Below, piece by piece: positions 17,632-26,515 of a stretch of 64,000 bases of DNA. Origin of the DNA: Dyadobacter beijingensis DSM 21582 (GTDB lineage Bacteria; Bacteroidota; Bacteroidia; Cytophagales; Spirosomataceae); the NCBI RefSeq assembly GCF_000382205.1, contig NZ_KB907789.1, positions 806,001 through 870,000 of the forward strand, given 5' to 3'. Within the stretch, counting starts at the first letter, position 1. Every line of letters starts with the position of its first letter. The notes beneath the pieces are model-generated. The model made no database searches and was not told the DNA's origin. It worked only from the letters and a program-made list of their open reading frames with translations. Position numbers and translations under genes: made by a program.

Positions 17632-18858
17632 ATGATCACCAACGACGCCGTCGTGCTCGGGCTCTTAATGCTCATTCTCGCAGGCATTTTTTACACGGCT
17701 TCCCATCCGGGCTGGAAACGTTTTTACAATATCATTCCGCCCCTGCTGCTGTGCTATTTCATACCCGGCCTGCTCAATTCGTTTGGCGTTATCAACGGTA
17801 CCACTTCGCAGCTTTACCCGGTCGTTTCCAAATATTTCCTGCCGGCCTGCCTCGTGCTTTTTACCGTCGGGATGGACTGGAAATCGCTTACGCGACTGGG
17901 ACCGAAGGCGTTGGCGGCCATGCTGATCGGGACGGCGGGCATTATGATCGGCGGACCGGCTGCATTGTGGATCGTGGGAACGGTTAGTCCGGCTACGGTG
18001 GCGGGCGAGGGCGCCGACGCGGTATGGCGCGGGCTCGCGACGATCGCCGGGAGCTGGATCGGCGGCGGCGCTAACCAGACGGCCCTGCGCGAGGTCTTCC
18101 AACCCAGCGACACGCTATTTTCACAAATGGTGGCCGTAGACGTCCTCATTGCCGAGCTCTGGATGGCCGCATTGATCTACGGGGCCGGCATTGCCTCGCG
18201 TGTGGACGCATTCCTGGGCGCGGATAGCCGTGCGGTGCAGGAGGTGAAAGAGCATCTGGACTCCGACCAAAGGGCCAACGAGCAAAACCCGATGCTGCGC
18301 GATTACATTTTCCTGGCCGCCGCCGGTTTCGGAGCGACGGGCATTGCACACGGGTTGGCGGAAATCATCACCCCCTATTTGGCCGAAAACTACGCTGCGC
18401 TCGAAAAGTACAGCCTTACTTCCAATTTCTTCTGGGTAATCAGCATCGCCACGATGATCGGCATCGGGCTCTCGCTCACGCCCGTACGCAAGCTGGAATA
18501 TTACGGCGCGTCGCGATTGGGTTCCGTGTTTCTTTATGTGTTGGTCGCCACCATTGGCATGCAAATGGACCTGCGCGCCGTGGCCGGTAACCCGGGCCTG
18601 TTCGCGATCGGGCTGATATGGATTTCGATCCACGGCATTATCCTCATTATCGCCTGCAAATGGCTCAAAATACCCTTCTTTTTTCTCGCCGTCGGAAGCC
18701 AGGCCAATGTGGGCGGATCGGCTTCGGCTTCGGTGGTGGCGGCGGCATTTCATCCGTCGCTGGCACCGGTAGGCGTGCTGCTCGCAATTTTAGGCTACGC
18801 GATCGGAACTTATGGAGGGTATTTAACTGCTTTAATGATGCAATGGATCAGCACCTAA
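17632..18858 (+). CDS. DUF819 family membrane protein
   Basis: A 408-residue protein with about 10-11 hydrophobic segments. The conserved DUF819 (YjcL-like) features are LPACLVLFTVGMDWKSL and the glycine-rich ATIAGSWIGGGANQTALREVF. A second Gly/Ser-rich half (GSQANVGGSASASVVAAAFHPSLAPVGVLLAILGYAIGTYGGY) repeats this pattern, suggesting a transporter with two inverted halves. The substrate is unknown. It is 12 bp before the molybdoenzyme gene and probably co-transcribed with it. Confidence 0.85.
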   Translation: MITNDAVVLGLLMLILAGIFYTASHPGWKRFYNIIPPLLLCYFIPGLLNSFGVINGTTSQLYPVVSKYFLPACLVLFTVGMDWKSLTRLGPKALAAMLIGTAGIMIGGPAALWIVGTVSPATVAGEGADAVWRGLATIAGSWIGGGANQTALREVFQPSDTLFSQMVAVDVLIAELWMAALIYGAGIASRVDAFLGADSRAVQEVKEHLDSDQRANEQNPMLRDYIFLAAAGFGATGIAHGLAEIITPYLAENYAALEKYSLTSNFFWVISIATMIGIGLSLTPVRKLEYYGASRLGSVFLYVLVATIGMQMDLRAVAGNPGLFAIGLIWISIHGIILIIACKWLKIPFFFLAVGSQANVGGSASASVVAAAFHPSLAPVGVLLAILGYAIGTYGGYLTALMMQWIST

Positions 18859-18870
18859 ACGTCGGTTGAC

Positions 18871-19563
18871 ATGGAAGAAAACAGCAAACTCGATAAGATC
18901 GTCGAAGCACGGATGAAGCTCAAAGCCCGCTTCGAACAGCAAATGGCGGAAACGCCTTCCGTATCGGATGCCCGGCCGATGGGCAACGGCGAGCCTAACC
19001 GCCACGGAATGCCCAAGCTGCCCGTCGGGCAGACCCGGACCGTAAAATGGCCGGTACTCGATCTTGGTTTCAAGCCGGATATACACCTCAGTAAATGGAA
19101 ACTGGTTGTAGATGGTGAAGTGGAATCGCCCGTGACGCTTACCTGGGACGACTTTATGGCACTACCGCAGACCAACGACGTGAGCGATTTTCATTGCGTT
19201 ACCACCTGGTCGCGCATGGATGTGCCGTGGGTGGGCGTGCGCCTCGCCGATATTGCCGCGTTGGTTATGCCCAAGCCGACGGCTACCCACGTACTTTGCC
19301 ACGGTTACGATAAATACACGACGAATTTGTCACTCGAAGAAGCATTAAAGGAGGATGTTCTGCTCGTCCACACCGCCGACGGCCATCCGCTCGAACGCGA
19401 CCATGGCGGCCCGGTAAGGATGATCACCCCGCAGCTATACGCATGGAAAGGGAGCAAATGGATCAGCCGCATTCAGTTTTTGCCTAAAAATCAGCTGGGA
19501 TTCTGGGAAATGAGAGGCTATTCGAATACAGCTTACCCCTGGCGGAACGACCGGTACAGCTGA
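18871..19563 (+). CDS. Sulfite-oxidase-fold molybdopterin oxidoreductase
   Basis: A 230-residue protein made of one sulfite-oxidase catalytic fold. WPVLDLGFKPDI, then DVSDFHCVTTWSRMDVPWVGVRL with Cys109 as the molybdenum ligand, then HGYDKYTTNLSLEEAL and DHGGPVRMITPQLYAWKGSKWI are all typical of the short cytosolic YuiH/MsrP-like group. There is no Tat or Sec signal, and no haem or dimerisation domain. The substrate is not known. It lies directly after the DUF819 gene and converges with the MBL gene with one base between. Confidence 0.87.
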   Translation: MEENSKLDKIVEARMKLKARFEQQMAETPSVSDARPMGNGEPNRHGMPKLPVGQTRTVKWPVLDLGFKPDIHLSKWKLVVDGEVESPVTLTWDDFMALPQTNDVSDFHCVTTWSRMDVPWVGVRLADIAALVMPKPTATHVLCHGYDKYTTNLSLEEALKEDVLLVHTADGHPLERDHGGPVRMITPQLYAWKGSKWISRIQFLPKNQLGFWEMRGYSNTAYPWRNDRYS

Positions 19564-19564
19564 T

Positions 19565-20326
19565 TCACAGGTCCAGCACCAGCCCGTCGTACGCCAGATG
19601 CACGTGCGGCGGGAGTTCACTTTCCACCACGGCATGCAGGCCGAGCTTGTGGCTGATATGGGTCAGATATGCCTGCGGGACATTCAGTTTGTCGATCAGG
19701 TCGAGGGCCTGGGAGAGCGTGAAATGCGACAAATGCGGTTCTTTTTGCAATGTGTCGAGCACGAGGACCTGCGAGCCTTTGATTTTTTCCTGCTCTTCTT
19801 CGGAAATGTAGTTCGCATCGGTAATGTAGGTAAAATCGCCGATGCGGTAGCCGTAAACCGGAAGCTTGTGGTGCATTACCTCGATAGGCGTTACCTTCAA
19901 ACCTGCCGCTTCAAATGGCTCGTTTTCAATCGGATGCAGGTCGAAATGCGGTACGCCGGGATAGCGTTTTTCAGAAAATGCGTAGGCAAACTCCGTTTTG
20001 ATCTGGTTCAAAACTTCCAGCCGGCCGTAAAGCGGCATATCCATTTGCTGGCGGTGGTTGAATGCCCGGATATCGTCGAGCCCGGCGGTATGGTCCTTAT
20101 GCTGGTGGGTGAAAATAGCGGCGTCGAGGTGGTGCACATGGGCCCGGAGCATTTGCTGGCGAAAATCGGGGCCGGTGTCGATCACAAACGATTTGCCGTG
20201 TGCCTGAATCCACACGGAAGTCCGTAAACGCTTGTCATGCTGGTCATTAGAACGGCAAACGACACAATCGCAGGCAATAACGGGTATTCCCTGCGATGTG
20301 CCGGTTCCTAGAAATGTAATCCTCAT
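19565..20326 (-). CDS. MBL-fold metal hydrolase, PhnP-like
   Basis: A 253-residue metallo-beta-lactamase-fold enzyme. THQHKDHTAGLDD supplies His74, His76, Asp78 and His79. Cys19, Cys21 and Cys24 near the N-terminus form the extra zinc knuckle of the PhnP group (phosphoribosyl cyclic phosphate phosphodiesterase). The family occurs widely without the C-P lyase operon, and none is here, so the substrate is open. It sits 6 bp after the response-regulator gene on the same strand. Confidence 0.85.
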   Translation of the reverse strand: MRITFLGTGTSQGIPVIACDCVVCRSNDQHDKRLRTSVWIQAHGKSFVIDTGPDFRQQMLRAHVHHLDAAIFTHQHKDHTAGLDDIRAFNHRQQMDMPLYGRLEVLNQIKTEFAYAFSEKRYPGVPHFDLHPIENEPFEAAGLKVTPIEVMHHKLPVYGYRIGDFTYITDANYISEEEQEKIKGSQVLVLDTLQKEPHLSHFTLSQALDLIDKLNVPQAYLTHISHKLGLHAVVESELPPHVHLAYDGLVLDL

Positions 20327-20332
20327 CAGGTG

Positions 20333-20710
20333 TTATTCGGTCAGATGCGCCACCACTTCAACCAGGCGGTCGAAATTCAATGGCTTCATCAGCGCATCGT
20401 CAAATCCTGCTTCCTTGAAATCTTCATCTGAATAGTTTTTGGCATTGCCCGTGATGGCGACGATCGGCGTTTTGGCTTTTTTCTCGTCAGGCAATTTGCG
20501 GATGCTTCTTGCACATTCCATTCCATCCATCACAGGCATATTGATATCCAGAAGGATAATATCAAAATCCTCTTTTTCAAGCAGTTGAAGCACTTGCTCG
20601 CCGTTTTTCACGGAAGTGATTTCATAATGCTGAAATTCCAGAATCTTCCTTGCCAGGTTTTGAATAACTGAACTGTCTTCGGCAATGAGTACTCGTTTCG
20701 TGTATGACAT
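20333..20710 (-). CDS. Stand-alone response regulator receiver (CheY-like)
   Basis: A 125-residue receiver domain with the acidic pair Glu11-Asp12, phospho-acceptor Asp55 (IILLDINMP), Thr87 and Lys109 (ALMKPLN). There is no output domain, so it must signal by protein contact. No kinase gene is adjacent. It is probably co-transcribed with the MBL hydrolase gene 6 bp downstream. Confidence 0.9.
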   Translation of the reverse strand: MSYTKRVLIAEDSSVIQNLARKILEFQHYEITSVKNGEQVLQLLEKEDFDIILLDINMPVMDGMECARSIRKLPDEKKAKTPIVAITGNAKNYSDEDFKEAGFDDALMKPLNFDRLVEVVAHLTE

Positions 20711-20861
20711 ACGATGGGGCAGGTATTGTGTTTAAGTTTTTTCCCAGGTCAATTTAGATATATTTCAATCAACATCGCAAACCCGGTGGATGCGAAGTTT
20801 CAAAATTATTCCAAAAAAGTAAATAAACCTTCCATACTTTTTCAAAGCGCCCGTTCGGGTG

Positions 20862-20869
20862 TAAGTTTG
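20862..20869 (+). promoter_or_regulatory. -7 element of the DUF1684 gene
   Basis: TAAGTTTG (TAnnTTTG) is placed 27 nt before the ATG at 20897. It supports that start over a longer frame opening at 20714. No good -33 was seen. Confidence 0.5.
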
Positions 20870-20896
20870 CATTCCGATTACCCTATTATCCTTGTT

Positions 20897-21550
20897 ATGT
20901 TCAAAAATAAAGTGATCCGATACAGCACGATCGCGATGTTCATTGCGATCCTTGCCTACTTCATTATTGAAAATATGAGCGGCTCGGCTTCTTCGTCCGA
21001 CGACGCCATTGCGGCCAATCCGCAGGCCTATAAAACCAAGCTCCTCGAAGAACGCGCCGCCAAGGACGAGCAGTTCAAGTCGGGCGACGACTCCCCCATC
21101 AAGGACAAGGAGGCATTCCACGGCCTGCATTATTTCGAACCGAACCTCGGCTTCCGCATCAAGGCCAATATATCGCCGTACATGCAAGACGATAAGGAGG
21201 TAATCGTCAAATATACTGACGGTACCACCGAGAAATACGAAAAATACGGTTATGCCAATTTCTCCGTCGAAGGACAGGCGCAAAAACTGCTTTTGCTGAA
21301 AAGCGAAGGCACCATTTCCGTCCTTTTCCGCGACGCGACGAGCGGCAAGGAAACCTACGGCGGCGGCCGCTACCTCGACTACCCCGTCGACCAGATCAAG
21401 AATAACATCATTGTACTGGACTTCAACAAGGCGTATAACCCTTATTGTGCCTACCAGGAGAGCTATGCCTGCCCGGTACCGCCTGCCGAAAATACAATAA
21501 CCGTCGCCATTCACGCAGGCGAAGTGACCGAGGACGCCACGCACGAGTAG
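20897..21550 (+). CDS. DUF1684-domain protein, membrane-anchored
   Basis: A 217-residue protein. Residues 7-26 (RYSTIAMFIAILAYFIIENM) are an uncleaved anchor or signal. The rest matches DUF1684: DEQFKSGDDSPI, GLHYFEPNLGFRIKA, GGGRYLDYPV, IVLDFNKAYNPYCAYQESYACPVPPAEN, of which the last is the signature. The function is unknown; DUF1684 members often occur in Bacteroidota periplasm or cytoplasm. The Cys pair in NPYCAYQESYACP is conserved in the family. Confidence 0.85.
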   Translation: MFKNKVIRYSTIAMFIAILAYFIIENMSGSASSSDDAIAANPQAYKTKLLEERAAKDEQFKSGDDSPIKDKEAFHGLHYFEPNLGFRIKANISPYMQDDKEVIVKYTDGTTEKYEKYGYANFSVEGQAQKLLLLKSEGTISVLFRDATSGKETYGGGRYLDYPVDQIKNNIIVLDFNKAYNPYCAYQESYACPVPPAENTITVAIHAGEVTEDATHE

Positions 21551-21614
21551 CGCCTGCCCGAGAAAAAACCGGTACGCGGCGCAAGATGGCCGAATGCCGT
21601 TCAAACTAAATCAT

Positions 21615-21622
21615 TAATTTTG
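21615..21622 (+). promoter_or_regulatory. -7 element upstream of pheT
   Basis: TAATTTTG (TAnnTTTG) lies 63 nt before the pheT ATG. A -33 TTG at the right spacing is not clear. Confidence 0.5.
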
Positions 21623-21685
21623 CAAACTGGCTGGATTTCGCCGATTTCCCGGGCCTCATTTTTTATTTGTTATTAAAGCATTCGC

Positions 21686-24115
21686 ATGAAGATCTCTTAT
21701 AAGTGGCTTAAAGATTTAATTGAACTGAACGAAACACCCGAGGAAATCGACCGGTTGCTGACGGGCACCGGGCTGGAAGTCGAGGGTATTGAAGAGATCG
21801 AATCCATAAAAGGTGGCTTGCAGGGCGTGGTGATCGGTGAAGTACTGACGCGCGAAAAACACCCGGAAGCCGACCGTTTGAGCCTTACCACTGTGGATGT
21901 AGGCGGCGAAACGCCCCTGTCGATCGTCTGCGGCGCGCCGAATGTGGCAGCCGGCCAGAAAGTAATCGTCGCGACGGTGGGTGCTACATTGTATCCGACC
22001 GGCAGCGACCAGCCGCTCGTTTTGAAAAAATCCAAAATCCGCGGTGCCGTTTCCGAAGGGATGATCTGCGCCGAGGACGAACTCGGCGTGGGCACGTCGC
22101 ACGACGGCATTCTCGTACTCGATACCGACTTGCCGAACGGCACGCCTGCCGCCGAATACTTCGGCATTTCTTCGGATTACCTGATCGAGATCGGCCTCAC
22201 GCCCAACCGCGCCGACGCGGCTTCGCATTACGGGGTCGCGCGGGACCTGAAAGCAGTTTTGAAACGCCCGGTCACCTTGCCTTCGGTAGATGCATTTAAA
22301 GTAGATAACCAAAACCTGCCGATCCCGGTGGAGGTGCGCAATGCGGAGGCTTGTCCGCGCTACACCGGCCTTACCATCTCCGGCATTACCGTGGCCGAAT
22401 CGCCCGAATGGTTGAAACAGCGCCTGCAAACGATCGGTATCCGCGCGATCAACAACATCGTAGACATTACCAATTATATCTGCCACGAGCTCGGCCAGCC
22501 GATGCACGCATTCGATGCGGATAAGGTTCTGGGCAAAAAAGTGATTGTGACGACCGTTGCCGACAACACGCCATTTGTGACTTTGGACGGTGTGGAGCGC
22601 AAAATCTCGGCCAATGACCTGATGATTTGCAGCGAAGGCGTCGACGGAAACCCCGAGCCGATGTGCATTGCCGGCGTTTTCGGTGGATTGACGTCCGGGG
22701 TGACCGATACCACCACGTCGATTTTCCTCGAATCGGCCTACTTCTCGCCCGTGTGGGTGCGTAGGACGGCGCAGCGTTTCGCATTGAAAACAGATTCGTC
22801 GTTCCGTTTCGAACGCGGTACCGACCCGAATATGCCGCTTTTTGCATTGAAACGGGCTGCATTACTGATCCAGGAAATAGCTGGCGGAAGCATTTCATCC
22901 GATATCATCGACGTTTACCCTGAGCCTGTACAGGATTTCACGGTAAATATGAAAAACAGGAACATCGATCGCCTGATCGGCAAGTCGCTCAGCAAGGATC
23001 TGATCAAAGAAATTCTTGAAAGTCTGGACATCCGCGTGACGGACGAAACCGAAACCGGCTTCACGGCGATCGTACCGCCTTACCGTGTGGACGTGCAGCG
23101 CGAGGCGGATGTGATCGAAGAGATTTTGCGCATTTACGGCTTCGGTCAGGTGGAATTGTCGGACGCGTTGAGTTCCGATTACCTGTCGGATTTCCCTGTC
23201 AACGACCCCGAAAAGCTAAAACTTCGCGTGGCGGAGTTACTGGTAGGCAACGGGTTCAATGAAATGATCAATAATTCATTGACCAAACCCGAATACCAGG
23301 CTGCATTAGGCGACGCACTCGTGGGCAACCCGGTGAAAATCCTCAATTACCTGAGCGAAGACCTCTCGGTGATGCGTCAGACGCTGCTTTTCTCCGGCCT
23401 GGAAGTGATCGCCTACAACAGCAACCGCCGCCAGAAGGATTTGAAAGTATTCGAATTTGGCAAAACTTACCATGAAATCGATGGTAAATACAGCGAGAAA
23501 GAACGCCTTTCCGTGTTTGTGACGGGTAATATCACCCAGGAAAGTTGGTTTGAGAAATCCCGCGAGACGGTATTCCACGACCTGGCCGCGTTTGTCAACC
23601 AGGTTCTGACTTCGATGAAGATCAAAGACGTGCAGAAGCAGGAAGCGGATAATGCTATTTTCAAAAGCGGGTTGACATTGCTGGCAAACAAAAAGCCGGT
23701 GGTATCGTTCGGTTTGCTGCAAGCGGCCGTTGCGAAGAAACTCGACATTAAGGCACCGGTTTACTACGCGGATTTCGACTGGGATTACCTGCTTCGCCAG
23801 TACAGTGGTGCTGTTCAGTATGCGGAAGTTTCCAAATTCCCCGAAGTGCGCCGCGACCTTTCGGTGGTTGTCAACAAAAAGGTCACTTTCGAAGAGCTGC
23901 GTCAGGCCGCTTACAAAACCGAACGCAATCTGCTGCGCGCCGTGAACGTGTTCGATGTGTACGAAGGCGCCAACCTGGAAGGCAAAAAATCATATTCGAT
24001 CAGCTTCATTTTGCAGGACGAGCAGCAAACGCTCACCGACAAAGTGATCGACAAATCGATGCAGCGATTGATTGCTACCTACGAAAAGGAATTTGAAGCC
24101 GTGATCAGAAAGTAA
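21686..24115 (+). CDS. pheT: Phenylalanine-tRNA ligase beta subunit
   Basis: An 809-residue PheT, the usual full length. Domains in order: N-terminal helix, tRNA-binding OB fold (~40-150; GEVLTREKHPEADRLSLTTVDVG), B3/B4 editing domain (~210-370; GQPMHAFDADK), B5 (~400-470), the catalytic-like core (~480-700; EVRRDLSVVVNKKV follows it) and the C-terminal anticodon-binding FDX-ACB domain (~715-808). It joins PheS to form the alpha2-beta2 enzyme; pheS is not adjacent, as is usual in Bacteroidota. A two-gene coiled-coil/zapA unit follows after 40 bp. Confidence 0.97.
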   Translation: MKISYKWLKDLIELNETPEEIDRLLTGTGLEVEGIEEIESIKGGLQGVVIGEVLTREKHPEADRLSLTTVDVGGETPLSIVCGAPNVAAGQKVIVATVGATLYPTGSDQPLVLKKSKIRGAVSEGMICAEDELGVGTSHDGILVLDTDLPNGTPAAEYFGISSDYLIEIGLTPNRADAASHYGVARDLKAVLKRPVTLPSVDAFKVDNQNLPIPVEVRNAEACPRYTGLTISGITVAESPEWLKQRLQTIGIRAINNIVDITNYICHELGQPMHAFDADKVLGKKVIVTTVADNTPFVTLDGVERKISANDLMICSEGVDGNPEPMCIAGVFGGLTSGVTDTTTSIFLESAYFSPVWVRRTAQRFALKTDSSFRFERGTDPNMPLFALKRAALLIQEIAGGSISSDIIDVYPEPVQDFTVNMKNRNIDRLIGKSLSKDLIKEILESLDIRVTDETETGFTAIVPPYRVDVQREADVIEEILRIYGFGQVELSDALSSDYLSDFPVNDPEKLKLRVAELLVGNGFNEMINNSLTKPEYQAALGDALVGNPVKILNYLSEDLSVMRQTLLFSGLEVIAYNSNRRQKDLKVFEFGKTYHEIDGKYSEKERLSVFVTGNITQESWFEKSRETVFHDLAAFVNQVLTSMKIKDVQKQEADNAIFKSGLTLLANKKPVVSFGLLQAAVAKKLDIKAPVYYADFDWDYLLRQYSGAVQYAEVSKFPEVRRDLSVVVNKKVTFEELRQAAYKTERNLLRAVNVFDVYEGANLEGKKSYSISFILQDEQQTLTDKVIDKSMQRLIATYEKEFEAVIRK

Positions 24116-24155
24116 CCACAGTTTTTTTCATTGTCGGATTTTTCAGTTGAGTAAA

Positions 24156-24500
24156 ATGGAGCGGACCACTGAACGTATTATCGAACACAAACTATCCGAC
24201 GTCGAGAAAAAACTCGAAATTCTGGTCAATCATAAAGAGAAATTAAACTGGTCGATCTCAGAGCTCCAGCGTGAAAACGCGGAGCTCCGGGCCGCCAATG
24301 CGAAGCTCACGGAAGAGTCGAAAGAAATAAGGAAAAAATACACCTCTTTAGAAAAAGACTTTAATAAGTCTAAAAGTTTCGCTAAACTTGTCACTAGTAA
24401 ACTGACACCAACAGGCGCAATTGCCGAGCTGAAAGAATCAGTTGAAAGATATATCCAGGAGATCGATAAGTGCATCGAATTGCTTGAAGATACCTTATGA
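24156..24500 (+). CDS. Small coiled-coil protein upstream of zapA
   Basis: A 114-residue protein from the ATG at 24156 (a TTG at 24147 is possible). It is almost wholly heptad-patterned (IIEHKLSDVEKKLEILVNHKEK, LQRENAELRAANAKL), with a short second helix at the C-terminus. Its last 4 bases ATGA are the start of zapA, so the two are translationally coupled. By position and form it may be a ZapB-like division protein, but coiled coils resist assignment by sequence. Confidence 0.75.
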   Translation: MERTTERIIEHKLSDVEKKLEILVNHKEKLNWSISELQRENAELRAANAKLTEESKEIRKKYTSLEKDFNKSKSFAKLVTSKLTPTGAIAELKESVERYIQEIDKCIELLEDTL

Positions 24501-24808
24501 AAAAAAATAGCATACCTAATCCAGACGTTTCTGTCTTTATAAAACTGCTGGACAGAGGTTTCAAACTGAGCGTTCCGGCGGATCAGGAGAAATTCTACAG
24601 GGATGGGTATGAGGTGTTCATGCAGCGTGTGCAGCAGCATAAAGAAAAAGGAAAAGTGTACGGTGATATAGAGGCCATTGCATTGACTTCTATCGAATGC
24701 CTGGTGGCATTACAACGGAACCAGGAAGAAATGGACGACCTGGTAGCGGCTTTTAAAAGCAGAGTGGAAAAACTGGACGAGACAATAACCAGTGCTATCG
24801 AGAGCTGA
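24497..24808 (+). CDS. zapA: Cell division protein ZapA
   Basis: A 103-residue ZapA-family protein. The N-terminal beta-alpha globular part (VSVFIKLLDRGFKLSVPADQEKFYRDG) is followed by a long dimer/tetramer helix (AIALTSIECLVALQRNQEEM and on). ZapA binds FtsZ filaments and bundles them at mid-cell. It overlaps the coiled-coil gene by 4 bp. The 120-bp gap to rny shows no RNA gene or terminator that I could recognise. Confidence 0.85.
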   Translation: MKKNSIPNPDVSVFIKLLDRGFKLSVPADQEKFYRDGYEVFMQRVQQHKEKGKVYGDIEAIALTSIECLVALQRNQEEMDDLVAAFKSRVEKLDETITSAIES

Positions 24809-24928
24809 CGCCCACACTTAACCTTTGATTTTACAGTATCTACAAAAATATACTTTCAATTTCTTCCATTTTCGGCATTTCAACGCGGGTGTAGTCGGTA
24901 AAACCAACTATATATAACCATTATTGAA

Positions 24929-26500
24929 ATGTCTAATTCATTGTATTTCATCGTCTTCCTGTCCGATATCATTGCTATCGGCGTGGGTATTTTTGCAGGA
25001 AAGTACATCTTCCAGAAATCATTTGACGCGAAGGAAAAGGAAGCCCAGGACCGTGCCGCTGAAATTCTCCGTAATGCCGAGGTAGCGGCCGAAAACATCA
25101 AAAAAGACCGCATTCTCGAAGCAAAGGAAAAATACCTCCGGTTGAAATCGGAATTCGAAGAAGACGCCAATAAGAAGCGCGCCATCCTGCAAGGAAACGA
25201 GCAGAAACTCAAACAGCGCGAGCAGAGCCTCAACCAGAGCATGGAGCAGACCAAGCGCAAGGAAAACGAGCTCGATAACCTCAAAAATAATCTCAATTCG
25301 CAGCTCGAAGCGGCTACCAAACGCCGTGAAGAAGCTGAAAAATCATTGCAGCAGCAGGTTGCCCAGCTGGAAAAAATTGCCAATCTTACCGCCGAGCAGG
25401 CCCGCGAACAACTCGTAGACGCCCTGAAAGCAGAGGCGGAAACCCGCGCGGGATCATATATCAAGAGTGCCATGGAAGAGGCTCGCCTTACCGCGACCAA
25501 AGAGGCGAAAAAAATCGTCATCGAAACCATCCAGCGCACCGCCGCCGAGCACGCGATCGAAAACTGCGTGTCGGTATTCAACATCGAAAACGACGATATC
25601 AAAGGTAAAATCATCGGTCGAGAGGGACGTAACATCCGCGCTTTGGAAGCGGCTACCGGTGTGGAAATTATCGTGGACGACACGCCCGAGGCAATCGTTA
25701 TCTCCGGCTTCGACCCGGTAAGAAGGGAAATCGCACGCCTTTCATTGCACCGACTCGTGCAGGACGGCCGTATCCACCCTGCCCGCATTGAGGAAGTGGT
25801 GGCCAAAACACGCAAGAATATCGAAGACGAAATCGTCGAAATCGGTGAGCGCACCGTGATCGATATGGGTATCCACGGCTTGCACCCCGAACTGGTGAAA
25901 ATGATCGGCCGGATGCGTTTCCGCTCGTCATACGGACAAAACCTGCTCCAACACTCCCGCGAAGTAGCGAAATTGTGTGCTACCATGGCAGCCGAACTCG
26001 GCCTGAATACAAAACTGGCCAAACGTGCCGGCTTGCTCCACGATATCGGTAAAGTATGGCCCGAAGAGTCGGATCTGCCACACGCGATCCTGGGTATGGA
26101 GCTCGCGAAAAAATACAAAGAGAACCCCGAGGTCTGCAATGCGATCGGAGCGCACCACGACGAGATCGAAATGACCTCTATCCTGTCGCCGGTAATCCAG
26201 GTTTGTGACGCTATTTCAGGTTCACGCCCGGGTGCGCGTCGCGAGATGATGGAATCGTACATCCAGCGCTTGCGCGACCTCGAAAACCTTGCGCTGTCGT
26301 TCGACGGCGTGGAGAAATGCTACGCGATCCAGGCGGGCCGCGAGCTGCGCGTGATCATCGACGCCGACAATGTGTCCGACGAAAAAGCGGGCCTGCTGTC
26401 GTTCGATATCTCGCAGAAAATTGAAAAAGAAATGCAGTACCCCGGCCAGATCAAGATCACGGTGATCCGCGAAATGCGTTCGGTGGCGTACGCGCGTTAA
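24929..26500 (+). CDS. rny: Ribonuclease Y
   Basis: A 523-residue RNase Y, normal length. An N-terminal membrane anchor (residues 3-25) is followed by a long coiled coil (~30-200). Then comes a KH domain (~210-275; [17 protein letters not shown]) and an HD domain (~335-430; [34 protein letters not shown]) that hydrolyses RNA. The enzyme starts mRNA decay at the inner membrane. The AAA ATPase gene follows after 15 bp. Confidence 0.97.
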   Translation: MSNSLYFIVFLSDIIAIGVGIFAGKYIFQKSFDAKEKEAQDRAAEILRNAEVAAENIKKDRILEAKEKYLRLKSEFEEDANKKRAILQGNEQKLKQREQSLNQSMEQTKRKENELDNLKNNLNSQLEAATKRREEAEKSLQQQVAQLEKIANLTAEQAREQLVDALKAEAETRAGSYIKSAMEEARLTATKEAKKIVIETIQRTAAEHAIENCVSVFNIENDDIKGKIIGREGRNIRALEAATGVEIIVDDTPEAIVISGFDPVRREIARLSLHRLVQDGRIHPARIEEVVAKTRKNIEDEIVEIGERTVIDMGIHGLHPELVKMIGRMRFRSSYGQNLLQHSREVAKLCATMAAELGLNTKLAKRAGLLHDIGKVWPEESDLPHAILGMELAKKYKENPEVCNAIGAHHDEIEMTSILSPVIQVCDAISGSRPGARREMMESYIQRLRDLENLALSFDGVEKCYAIQAGRELRVIIDADNVSDEKAGLLSFDISQKIEKEMQYPGQIKITVIREMRSVAYAR

Positions 26501-26515
26501 CCCACTGTTTCATAC

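Noticed and set aside
20714-20896. Upstream extension of the DUF1684 gene
   Set aside because: The extension includes a -7 element and no family similarity; the ATG at 20897 opens with a membrane anchor.
24809-24928. Possible 6S RNA between zapA and rny
   Set aside because: The zapA-ssrS link is known from Proteobacteria, but this gap is only 120 bp and shows no long 6S-like hairpin.
24880-26262. 460-codon minus-strand open frame inside rny
   Set aside because: It is antisense to a certain rny gene; long antisense frames arise from codon bias in such genes, and the protein is Ser/Arg-rich with no motif.
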